From contig AP025040.1 of assembly GCA_036186865.1 (NCBI GenBank), positions 32,370,950-32,434,949 of the forward strand: a DNA stretch of 64,000 nucleotides, in the 5' to 3' direction. Source of the stretch: Eustoma russellianum (lineage: Eukaryota > Streptophyta > Magnoliopsida > Gentianales > Gentianaceae). A program made the position numbers and the translations under genes. Under the pieces are notes generated by a model. It was given only the letters and a program-made list of their open reading frames with translations, was not told where the DNA came from and ran no database searches. How positions within the stretch are numbered: position 1 is the stretch's first letter; every line of letters starts with the position of its first letter. Of the stretch, positions 43,361-54,593 are shown one piece after another.

Positions 43361-46300
43361 AGAAACCATCCAAGAAAGTCTTTGTTAACGCAGCTCGTGC
43401 CAGACAAGCATTAAAGAAAGGTCATGAAGGATTCTTGGTTTATGTTTTAAGTACTGAACAAGAAAGCCCTACCCTTGCACAAGTTCCAGTTGTTAATGAA
43501 TACCTTGATGTATTTCCTGATGATTTTCCTGGACTACCTTTTGATCGCGAGATTGCTTTTGAAATAAACCTTGTTCCAGGAGCTGAACCCATATCAAAAG
43601 CCCCTTATCGCATGGCACCTGCGGAACTAAAGGAGCTAAAGGAACAGTTACATGAACTGTTAGAAAGGAAACTCATTCGCCCCAGTGTTTCACCTTGGGG
43701 TGCCCCGGTGTTATTTGTGAAAAAGAAATATGGAAGTACGCGCTTATGCATCGATTACCGGGAGCTCAACAAAATCACCATAAAGTACAAGTACCCATTA
43801 CCCCGGATTGACGACTTATTCGACCAGCTCAGGGTAAGTAACTCCTAAGCTTTAACTTGACTAAGTTTAAATCCTTTGAAACCCTATCTAAAGCATTTTA
43901 ATGCAGGGATCTCGAATTTTTAGTAAGATTGACTTACGATCTGGATACTTTCAATTGAAGATTAAGGCGGAAGATGTCCCTAAGACTGCTTTCAGAACCT
44001 GCTATGGACACTATAAGTTCTTAGTCATGCCTTTTGGTTTGACCAATGCCCCTGCCGCCTTTATGGATCTTATGAATCGAATTTTTCAAGAGCAGTTGGA
44101 CAAGTTCGTAGTGGTCTTCATAGACAGCATCCTGATTTATTCACCCGATGAAGAGACTCACGCAGCCCATTAGAGGACTGTCCTGAATATTCTAAGAGCA
44201 AGACAGTTGTATTCCAAGTTTAGCAAATGCGAGTTTTGGCTGCGAAGTGTATCATTCCTTGGTCATGTGATTTCAGAAGATGGGATTTCGGTAGATCCCA
44301 AGAAAATTGAAGCTATCACGGAATGGCCCAGGCCAACAAACGTTACCGAAGTGAGAAGTTTTCTCGGACTAGCTGGATATTACAGGAAGTTTGTGGAAGG
44401 ATTTTCGAGGATAGCTGTTCCCCTCACTAGATTGACCCAAAAGAAGACCAAGTTTGACTAAAGCGCTGATTGTGAAAGGAGTTTCTCGGAGCTAAAGGCA
44501 AAGTTGACATCCGCTCCTATCCTAGCTCAGCCCACTCCTGGTGAGAAGTACGTAGTGCACAGCGATGCTTCGAAGAATTGTCTCGGATGCGTTCTTATGC
44601 AAAATGATAAAGTGATAGCTTATGCATCCCGACAGTTGAAACCCTTTGAGCAAAACTATCCAATCCATGATCTTGAACGTGCCGCAGTTGTATTCGTGTT
44701 AAAGATATGGAGGCACTATTTATATGGCGAAAAGTGCGAGATCTACAAAGACCACAAGAGCCTAAAGTACCTCTTTACCCAGAAGGAGCTTAATATGCGG
44801 CAACGTAGATGGTTGGAACTGATCAAAGATTATGATCTCTCCATTCAGTATCATCCGAGAAAAGCTAACAAAGTCGCTGATGCCTTAAGCCGAAAAACAA
44901 GCCACCCGCGGCAACCACCTTTTCAACGAGACATGGAAGAGTTTGGCCTAGAAGAAGTTGACTCAATCGATGAAGTTTTAGCCAAGTTAGTTCTTGTTCC
45001 TTCATTAATTGATAAGATCAAGGAGACTCAAGGACTTGATGAAAACTTAAGAAAGGTCAAGGAAAGGATGGAAGAAAAGCCGCAAGATGACTTTGAGATT
45101 CGCAGTGATGGCAGTTTATGGTATCAAGGACGGTTACGTGTCCCCGAAAACAAGGAAATCAAAGATGAAGTTTTGATGGAAGCTCACAATTCTTGGTTAT
45201 CTATACATCTGGGAGCTAATAAGATGTATCAAGATCTCAGGCAAAGGTTTTGGTGTCCAGGTATGAAGAGACAAATAGCAGAATTTGTTGAGCGATGTTT
45301 GATCTGCCAAAGAGTAAAAGCCGAACACCAAAGACCCGCTGGATTGTTACAACCCTTAGAAGTGCCAGAATGGAAATGGGATCACATCACCATGGACTTT
45401 GTGACTGACCTACCCAAGACTAAGCATGGGAATGATGTTATATGGTTCATTGTGGATCGTTTGACTAAGTCTGCTCACTTTTTGGCTATGACGAATAAAA
45501 GCATCTATGGAGAAGTTAGCCTCTATGTATATTGATCAGATTGTTTGTTTACATGGAGTGCCCATCAGTATTGTGTGCGACCGCGACCCCCGATTTACTT
45601 CAAGATTTTGGACCGCCTTTCAAAAGGCAATGGGCACAGAGATAAGAATGAGTTCCGCATTTCATCCTCAAACAGATGGACAATCAGAGAGAACAATCCA
45701 AACCCTTGAGGACATGCTCCACGCTTACATTCTTGATTTCGGAGGAAGCTAGGATAAAAGTCTTAAGCTCGTTGAGTTTTCTTACAATAATAGCTTCCAC
45801 AGATCCATCGGAATGGCACCTTATGAGGCATTGTATGGACGAAAATGTCGGTCCCCACTCTATTGGGACGAAATTGGTGATAAAATCTATGCATGACCCG
45901 ACATTGTTGAGCAAACATGAGAAAAGGTAAAGTTAGTCCAGCAAAGACTAAGAGCAGCACAAGATAGAACGAAGATATGGGCAGATGAAAGAAGGAGACC
46001 TTTGGAGTTTCAAGAAGGAGAGAAAGTCTTTCTGAAAGTTTCTCCGACCAAAGGAGTTAAGAGATTTGGCATAAAAGGAAAACTAAGCCCAAGATTTGTT
46101 GGACCTTATGAAGTGCTTGAGAAAGTAGGTGAAGTTGCGTACCGTTTGGCGTTGCCACCATCTCTTTCTCAGCTGCATGATGTATTCCATGTTTCTCAAC
46201 TCCGTCGATATGTATATGACCCAAGCCACATCCTTGAAGATCAATAGTTGAAGGTTGAAAAAGATGTAACTTATGAAGAGGAACCCTTAAGAATAGTCGA

Positions 46301-46433
46301 GCGGAAAGAGAAAGCTTTAAGGAAGAGATCCATACCCATGGTGAAGGTACAATAGAGGCATCATTCGGAAGAAGAAGCAACATGGGAAACGGAAGAAGAT
46401 ATGAGGAGTAGATACCCCCATCTTTTTGACTAG
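43340..46433 (+). pseudogene. Element C pol: RT, RNase H, integrase, chromodomain; protease deleted, many stops
   Basis: Begins at the protease C-terminal remnant (FQGGTKLKKPSKKVFVN). RT has RLCIDYRELNK, an intron at 43834-43906, then GSRIFSKIDLRSGY and VVVFIDSILIYSPDE, so the second catalytic Asp of FIDD is Ser (AGC 44126-44128). Stops occur at 44171-44173 and 44459-44461. RNase H (HSDASKNCLGCVLMQND) and the integrase zinc-finger region (CLICQRVKAEHQRP) run to a frameshift near 45510; AFHPQTDGQSERTIQ follows. TAG 45748-45750 and later TGA codons interrupt it. The end has SQLHDVFHVSQLRRYVYDP and EEATWETEEDM..RYPHLF, the chromodomain-like end, with stop 46431-46433. Confidence 0.92.
43834..43906 (+). 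other. Putative 73-nt GT-AG intron inside RT, element C
   Basis: The donor is CTCAGG|GTAAGT, the acceptor TTTTAATGCAG|GGATCT. TTGACTAAG may serve as branch site. Removal joins F-D-Q-L-R to G-S-R-I-F-S-K, exactly the spacing of copies A and B, which have no insertion here. Unspliced, the frame stops a few codons into the gap. Confidence 0.78.
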
Positions 46434-46463
46434 TTCCGAAGTTTCGAGGACGAAACTTATGAT

Positions 46464-46476
46464 AAGGGGGGGAGGA
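46464..46476 (+). other. Polypurine tract of element C
   Basis: AAGGGGGGGAGGA directly before the 3' LTR start TGTTGTACC. Confidence 0.93.
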
Positions 46477-49400
46477 TGTTGTACCCCAACGATCATGTAC
46501 GTGAAAACTATGAATATGAGACGGAATGAAAGCGACAATTTCTTCTAGCGCGTGTTACTTAAGTCAACTTAACCCTCTTTACTTAATTATCTTTAAGGTG
46601 ATACCAAGCCAAATTAAATAAGGGAAACTTCAAGGAAGTAATACATGAAATATAGAGTTATATGAACCATACATACCAATTTATATGTATGTGCGTGTAT
46701 ATGATATATGTGTATGGAATGTATAAACACATAGTACACCTAGGCGTGTATATACATATGTATACATACATATGATAATCTTGGAATATGATAAAATAAA
46801 GAAAGACAATATAGTGCATAAATTAAAATTACAAGAAATATAAAGTTGCCCAAGTAGCCTAAAATTTCGGCCTATACATGGAGAGGTTCTAGAATTCTCT
46901 AGCCAATTTTATCAGTTAAAATGATAAGACAAGAAGTTATCATGCAAAGAATAAATAGAAAACAAAATAGATATGCATTTAAGGAACAAGTAAGACAACT
47001 CATTAAAGAAGGAAGTAGTGTGGTTGAGGTCATAAAGACCCCAACCCAAAAATCGGCCCCTACATGGATTAACCATGGAAGATTTCAAATCCCACGATGG
47101 TTACTTTTTCTTAAACCAAGGTTAAGATAATCATGATTTGATAAAGTAACTTGGGTTAGCCCAAAAGTAACCATAGTTGGAATAAAGTAACCAAGGTTAT
47201 ACTAACTTAACCTTGATTAGCTCTCAAGAAAGCCCTAAACCTCACAATTCTCCCTCCAAAATCGGCCAAGCCCTCCCCATCTCCTAGATTTTTAAATCTT
47301 GCAAGACTAAACCCTACATTCATCTAGAAAATTCTTCCCAAGCAAGCCAAGCAACACTTAGCAAAATTCCCTCCTACTCTCACCAATATTTCGGCCCTAT
47401 ACTCTTGAAGGATAGAAGTTCAACTAGACTTTCAAGACTCAAGAAGACATCTAGGTAAGTCTTGTTCCAAGCTTCCTTAAGTGAATTCTTAGTTGGTAAA
47501 GAATGAAGCTCACATGAACTCCTTCTCCCCATGCCCAAAACCGTGGGTTTTATGGTGTAAATAGGTGAAAACCTTCAACTTTCTTATGTGGTGACACATT
47601 GTGGTGCTTGAACCTCCATTCCAAGCTCATTTTGGTAAGATGCTCTAGCCTTAAAGATAATCTATTTGCTCTATTGCATAAAGACTAATCTTTCCTTCCA
47701 TTTTCCTTAAAACCGTATGCTTAAGGTGAAGAAGGTGAAGGATTCCAACACATCTCACTCCGTAACCAAGCAAAGACAAGAGCTTTAGCTTGAAGAGGCA
47801 AGTATACAATGATCTCTCATGATCTTATTTAAAGAGTTTGTGACTTGAATGCTTAGAGGTTCTTAAGATTCAATCTTTAGTTGAGTATCTTAAGTTAGAG
47901 ACCATATCTTAGTGGTTCCCTAAGAACAATTCCTTGCATGTGATTTATTCCTTTAAAGATGAAGTCTTTTCCTATATGCTATATGAAATAAGGCTGACCT
48001 AGAGTGAAATAAGTTCACCTAAGTAGGTCTAGATAAGATTGACTTTTGAATGTAACACAAAAGGTCCTAACGAAAGAATACATGTGAAATCTAGGAGCTT
48101 TATGAGATGGTTGGTAAGTTTAGATTAAGATGACTCTTGAATATGAAATGTGTTGTAAAATGTGGTTAAGACAACACACAAGTTTCGGCCCAAAGTATTG
48201 AGTGAAGACATGGACATTTGACTTGGGGAGATGACAAAATAGCAAACCACTGGAAGTGGACAGAATAGAGTGATGTTTTAGATGGTTTAAGAACTGACCT
48301 TACAGTCCTTCAATGAAGCTAATTTTGGGTACAAAGTTAGCCTTACAAGTATAGCCCAAGTAAGAGTTGGAATTTCGTTAAAATCAATTACGGATTATTT
48401 TTAAGCAATTATACGGTAAAACTGCTCCAGAAACAAATTCTGGAGTTGAGCAGAATTGATCACTGGATTCAACGAATTAAAAGAGGATCTTGTGGACCTT
48501 CAATAAATCGGATTTTTGACACAGAGCTAGTCCCATAAGTGTAGCAGAGATGAGAGTTGGAATTTTGGTAAAATAAGTTGTGGTTAATTTTTAATAAAAT
48601 AATTAGTGAGACTGCTCAGGCTGTAAATTCTGGAACATGAGAGAATGGTGTAACATTTTGAACAGATGGAAAAGAGACCTTGTAGAGGACCAATAAAGCT
48701 AATTTTTGGCATGGTAATAATACAATGAGTGTAGTAAACATTCCAGTTGGAATTTTGGTAAAACAAACTCTGGATTATTTTATATGAATTAATTAGTCAA
48801 ACTGCTCAACTGAAATCACTGGAATCAACCTGAAGTTTAGTAACGATATTATGGACCCAGAAAGGGGACTTACAGAAATGAAAATAGGCTAAATTTAGGT
48901 AGGATACTAGTTCCACATGTTTATGATTTGCACGAGTTGGAATTTCTGAAAAACGAATCACGGATTGCCGCAATTGAATTTTTGGTAAAATAGGTCGGAT
49001 CAGTTTCAGCATCTAACCCATTTCGGAAATTAAGTAAATGAGCCCTTTTATGATTATCGAAATAATCTGAAATTTTTACGACATGTATCTAAGATTCCAC
49101 CTAATGTATGGATGACAAAAGACTATGGAAATGGACTTATTTGGTTAGCTTAACCGCCCCATGAATATGAAGTAAAAGTCTGGAAGAATTTAGCCTCCGC
49201 ATTCATGCATGTTGATATGTTATAAGGAATGCATACGCTTATTCATGTCATGACTTGCATTGCATATCACTACATGTATCACGCATGATCATGAAACTGA
49301 TTTTCATGGATTTATGATGCAATCAAGTTTTATAAGCAGCTATGTTTTCGTTATGCATGAAAAGTTTTTACGGTCCCATGTTTTTAAAAGAAAGCTTCAT

Positions 49401-50480
49401 GATTCCTTTGCCGGCCAAGAATGCGACTAACACGACTCCAGACCCGGGGTTAATTGGTCTGATGACATGATATGCTCTGGACCCGTTCAGATCCGGGGTT
49501 AATTGATCTGATATCTGTTCTGGACCCGTTCAGATCCGGGGTTAATTGATCTGATATCTGTTCTGGACCCGTTCAGATCCGGGGTTAATTGATCTGATAT
49601 CTTTTCTGGACCCGTTCAGGCCCGGTGTTAGTTGGTCTGATGATATGTTCTGGACCCGCTCAGATCCGGGGTTAATTGATCTGACACTCTGTTTTTACGA
49701 CATGTTACTTTATGGGACCAAAATGATGTTTTGACATGACATGACATGACATGACATGACATCATGCATTGCATCTTGCATAATTCACGATCATGAGGAC
49801 ATGTTGCATGTTACAGTTAATGGTTATAAGTTATTATTGGTGTAGCATTACCTAAAAACATGCTTAAGCCGAACGCCAAGTAAGTTCAGGATCTAAGACC
49901 AGGTATGGTATAGCATTCCCTAATAATATGCTTAAGCTGAACGTCAAGCAAGCTCAGGATTTAAGATCAGGTATGAATTGTGATTCTTTGAGGTTTTTGG
50001 GGTAATACATTCATGTTATGATTCTTTACGTATTTCATGGTCGTTTATTGTATTCTTGCTGGGTGATTTTTATCACTCACACTTTATTTTTCCCCCCAGA
50101 GCCAGATAATGCCAAGATAGAATGGATCGAGGATGAGCCGAGGTTACCTTATCCATAGGCGAGAAGATATGAAGGGAGCTAAGCTAAGGACTTTTGTATG
50201 GCCAAGACGTTTTGTATCATGATTATGTTTGAACTCTCTGGATTTCAGTTATGTTATTTTGTGGGACTACTACTTTTGGGAACTTAGTAAATTAGTGATG
50301 CATGTTTATTTTGGAAAAGTTTTAATTCTACCTAAATTTTACTACCATGTTGAATGTTAGCATGGGAGTCCACGACTTATGTTATGGATGTTCGCATGTT
50401 ATGCATGACGCCTTGTACTCTCCTCAGTGAAGTACGCCGGGTGCACCGTATCCGGACGAGGCCGGGTGCGGGGCGCTACA
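46477..50480 (+). mobile_element. 3' LTR of element C
   Basis: 4,004 bp, nearly identical to the 5' LTR. Differences include scattered transitions, about 40 bp (AAGCCAAGCAACACTTAG..) absent from the 5' LTR near 47343, one array unit fewer, and an expanded ACATG repeat near 49735-49762. Confidence 0.96.
49431..49690. repeat. Six-unit dyad array, element C 3' LTR
   Basis: Same unit as the 5' LTR, one copy fewer. The CAGATCTGGGG variants of the 5' LTR read CAGATCCGGGG here. Confidence 0.92.
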
Positions 50481-50485
50481 GTGTC

Positions 50486-51343
50486 ATTCCTAGGGCTACC
50501 GGTACACTTTCATCAAAAGTCTGCATTGATGCAAATTAGACGGATGTTGGGAACGCCAATGAAACTAGATACTGCGACTACGGAGTCTCTTTGGCCTTTT
50601 GTTGCTCGCTTGTGTATTGAAATTGATGTTTCGCAGGAGCTGCCTTCTAGAGTTTTTATTCATGCGTTAAACAGGGTGCTTTACTAGCAGGTGATCTATG
50701 AAGACTTGCCTTCATATTGTATGAAATGCTACAGGTTGTGTCATAAGGTTGTAGATTGCGATCGCAATTTAGTGATCTCAACAGATGTACAGAAATCCAA
50801 GGAAAGTTCAGAAAAGCAGAAAACAAAGGAAGTACCATCTAGTACATTCAAAGCGCTGGAGCAGCGCTGCACTCCTAAGAAACAACCGCAACTAGTTGGA
50901 CATCAAGCTACTGATGATATCCCAGTCTTACCGTCGCCGGATTTGACTGCATCACGTGCAATCACATATTTCAGGATATTTCACGTCTCCAGGGAGTTGA
51001 TGACAGTTTTCTTGCAGATATACATAATCCACAACCAGCATCACTATCTGATACTAAGGTTACACCAGCCCACCCTGGTAGGCAGGAGACGCAGAGTGCA
51101 GACCCTTCCGCCGTAGCTGTTGTTTCAGAAGTTATGCATGATATACTTCAGGCAGTTGTCTCTTCAGATCTCCCTCAGGTTGATCAAGCTATTATTTCTG
51201 CAGACATGACCTTAGATGAGCAGTTTCAGCCTCTGCCACGCCTCCTTCGTAGGCAACGGCATAATCTGGACCCAATATCCCCGCCAGTCAAACGATCCAG
51301 GTCAACTCTCTCTGATTCCTTTGACTGCTTATCGTCCCAATGA
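50486..51343 (+). pseudogene. LINE-b ORF1, C-terminal part
   Basis: Continues the frame from 38260: FLGLPVHFHQKSALMQIRRM, ARLCIEIDVSQELPSR, as in LINE-a. TAG at 50685-50687 interrupts it. The CCHC knuckle (C-x2-C-x4-H-x4-C) lies at 50718-50759. The tail is low in complexity and is shifted between about 50950 and 51134; the last frame ends at TGA 51341-51343 and overlaps ORF2 as ATGA. Confidence 0.88.
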
Positions 51344-54300
51344 AGATTATGGTTTGGAATGTTCGTGGTATTCGAACCTCACTTCACCGTATCTTATCGC
51401 TGCTGCATCGTTATAATTTGCATGTCTTAGTTCTTATTGAGCCTAAATCAAGGCCATCGTTGTTGTTATTTTATCGTTTAAAATTTGGTTTCACGCAAGC
51501 AGTTTCAGTTTGTCAGGATAAAATATGGATTTTCTGGAGTTCTGCTTTTTTGCGGCTGGAAAGGGATCGTATGGGTGTTCAAAATCACTCCATGTATTTT
51601 CAGTGGATTCCAACAGGAGATACTTTCTGCTGTACTTTTGTGTATGGCTTGCATTCTATTGCATCGCGTCATCCGCAATGGGAAGACATTGTAGCATTAC
51701 ATGCGGAACTTGATGTACCTTGGCTGGTAGGTGGTGATTTTAATACTTTCTTATCGCTAGCAGAGCATAAAGGTCGATCTTCTCCACCTCTTAGAACATT
51801 GCGAGACTTTAATGATTGTGTATCCTCTTGTTCCCTACAAGCTATTAATTATCAAGGCTCAACATTCACCTAGAGTGATGGGAGAGGATTGGGTCGGGTA
51901 TAGCGTAGATTGGATAGGTATCTTTGTTCGTCAAGTGTCTTTGATCTATTTACTGCAGTTTTCTATCAGCACCTTAGTCGTACAACATCGGACCATTGCC
52001 ATATTTATCTTGAAGGTTCAACCGAAAGATCTATCCCATCCGCTGCTTTTCGATATTTGGATGCATGGGCCACACATTCAGATTTTGATCGATTTGTCAC
52101 TCATCACTGGCAGTCTTATGAAACAATTGGCGGTATGCGAGGCTATTATTCTAAGCTACGGCAACTTAAACAACATTTGAGACAGTGGAATAAGGATGTG
52201 TTTGGCAATATATTTGATGCCGTTGCACATGCAGAATCTGAAGCCCTTCGCTGCGAAAAGGAGTATGATGCCTGTCCAACTGCTGAATCACGCGAGTTGT
52301 ATCATACAAGTATGGCGGCTTTGAAGCAACAGCAGCATCGAGTAACTATGTTTTGGCAGCAAAAAGCAAATGTAAAATGGATGAAGGAGGGTGATGCTAA
52401 TACTCGATATTTTCATCAAATTGTCAAGGACAAAAGGCGTCGTCAAATGATCAGTAGAATTATTGCTTGAAATGGCGTGGAATATCAAACCCCTGTAGAC
52501 ATTGAACAGGAAGCAATTTGATATTATCAACATTTGTTTATGGCGGAAACTCTAACGCATCCTTCTTCTCTGCTCCACTATATTCCCACTATTTTAACAA
52601 ATGCAGACAATGCACCACTCCTTGCCTTGCCGGGTCTACAGGAAGTACAAAGTGCTGTTTGGGATCTTAGCCCAACCAGTGCAGCAGGTCCAGATGGTTT
52701 TCCGGGCTCGTTTTATCGAAGATTATGGCACGTAATTAAACTCGATGTACATAAGGCAGTTCAAGAATTCTTTCTTGGAGTTACACCCCCAACCAACTTG
52801 CTGCATCTCTTATTACTCTTATTCCCAAAGTATAAATTCTCAATCATTTAATGACTTTCGGCCAATTTGCTTGACTAATTTTTTGGCCAAGATCATTACA
52901 CGTTTGCTGGCGACGCGATTATCAAATTTATTGCGGCGTCTTATTTCTCCGGAGCAGGCTGGATTTTTAAAAGGACGTGGTATAACGGATCACATTTTGC
53001 TAGCCCAAGAAATGGTTCACATGTTAGATAAGCATGTGCATGGTGGTCATGTCATAGTTAAGTTAGACATGGCAAAGGCTTTTGACAGAGTGGATTGGAC
53101 CTATCTCCGACAACTTAGCAGCTACATGTTGCTCAATTCTCATCAATGGTAAACCAGTGGGTTTTTTCCTTGTCACACGGGGGGTTAAACAAGGTGATCT
53201 ATTATCGTCTTTATTATTTATACTGGCTTCAGAAGGTTTTTCATGCGGCATTAATGTGCTGATTTGCTCCGGTGAGTTGCGTGGTTTCCATGTGGGACGG
53301 GCGCCGCAAATAACTCATTTGGGTTTGGCAGATGATCTTGTCATCTTTTTGAATGGCACTCTCGCAAACATGCACAAATTCCGACAATTCTTGGATACCT
53401 ATCAGTCTGCCTCAGGACAGTTGGTTAATTTTCACAAAAATCAATTGGTTGTTGGAAAGTCAGTTGCTGGACCAAGAGTGGCACGAGCACTTGGTATGCG
53501 GTTGGCAGTGTTGCCAATTAAATATCTTGGGTCCTACTTACATACAGGAGTAAATAGATTTTTATATTGTACTGCTCTGTTAGCACATTTTGATATGCGC
53601 CTTAATGCTTGGTCCTCCAAATTATTATCTATGGCGGGAAGGCTAATATTAATCAAGCATGTCTTAGCCACAATGCCAATTCATATCATTGCAAGCTCAA
53701 GATTACCCAAAAGTGTCATCGCGGCTTTAAATAAGAAAATGACTACGTTCTTGTGGAATGGTCGTCATCATTGAGCATCATGGGATCATGTTTGTTGTCT
53801 GGTTGAGCATGGTGATCTCGGTATAAGAAATTTAGTCCTGATTCAAAGAGTATATGATGGCCTTCTCTGGTGGAAATATCATACATCTGGCTCGTTATGG
53901 GCCACATACAGCCGTGCGAAATATGGCCAGTGCAATAGTGTATATGCCCATATCTACGATTCATCAGTTTGGAAACGACTTTGTAATACCCACTCTTACA
54001 TGCATGCAAACGTTGAGCATTCACCGGATGGACTGAGCTGGGTTGCTGACTCTACCGGTACCTATACCATTAAATCAACATATCACTTGCTTCATACAGA
54101 ATCCCTGTTGCTTGAGTTTTCCAAGTACATGTGGTGGTCTCTTTCTCCTCTAGGGGCGAAAGTGTTTTTGTTGTGCTTATGGTGTCGTTCCCTCCCCATA
54201 ACCAACAATCTTCGAGCATGGCAAACTATATACCCTTCGCAGTGTGTCTTTTGCTTGCAGCATTCAGACACTAAGGGTCACTTATTTTTACAATGCCCAG

Positions 54301-54593
54301 AAATCAAATCTTTGTGGGTTGAGGTTGCGGTATTGTTTTCGGGCCCTTTACCTCGTCAGTCCACCATTCAAGCTTACTTAATATGTTGGTGGCATCAAGC
54401 TTCGCTGCTACCATGATGGGAAACTTCCGGGCGGTGATTCCAGCATTGGTACTTTGGGTTATTTGGAAAGAGTATACTGTCATCAGATTTGGTGATAGCA
54501 GCTTTTCATATCGGCATCTCTTTGATCATGTCTGTGGTCATATATATTCTTGGTGTGCTTCCGTCCAAGTTCGTAAGTTTGTGCAGCCCATTC
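51340..54593 (+). pseudogene. LINE-b ORF2, endonuclease to zf-RVT, cut by element E
   Basis: ATG 51340 (MKIMVWNVRGIRTS). Endonuclease: IEPK, VGGDFNTF, TTSDHCH. TAG 51871-51873 and 51901-51903 lie in the endonuclease. The RT region has SPTSAAGPDG, a frameshift near 52830, FRPICLTNF, KLDMAKAFDRVDW, then a deletion of about 60 nt near 53115 relative to LINE-a, and GVKQGD. The catalytic box reads LADD (53325-53336) instead of YADD. TGA codons at 52468 and 53772 and a shift to about 54000 precede the Cys/His region (CVFCLQHSDTKGHLFLQCP). Element E interrupts just before RNase H. Confidence 0.92.

Larger units (their letters stand above)
38261..50480 (+). mobile_element. Element C: complete-length Tekay-type Ty3/Gypsy with 4-kb LTRs
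   Basis: 12,220 bp, TG..CA ends, TSD GTGTC (38256-38260, 50481-50485). 5' LTR 38261-42251, PBS 42254-42265, gag 42554-43360, pol to 46433, PPT 46464-46476, 3' LTR 46477-50480. The LTRs are nearly identical, but the dyad array has seven units on the left and six on the right, and the left lacks about 40 bp near 39128. The interior is only 4.2 kb because the CCHC and protease region is deleted. The C-terminal chromodomain-like segment supports the Tekay lineage. The copy is not autonomous. Confidence 0.96.

Noticed and set aside
43834..43906. Simple insertion or deletion frameshift in RT
   Set aside because: Exact GT-AG borders, strong GTAAGT donor and precise restoration of protein spacing make an intron the better reading; still unproven without RNA data.
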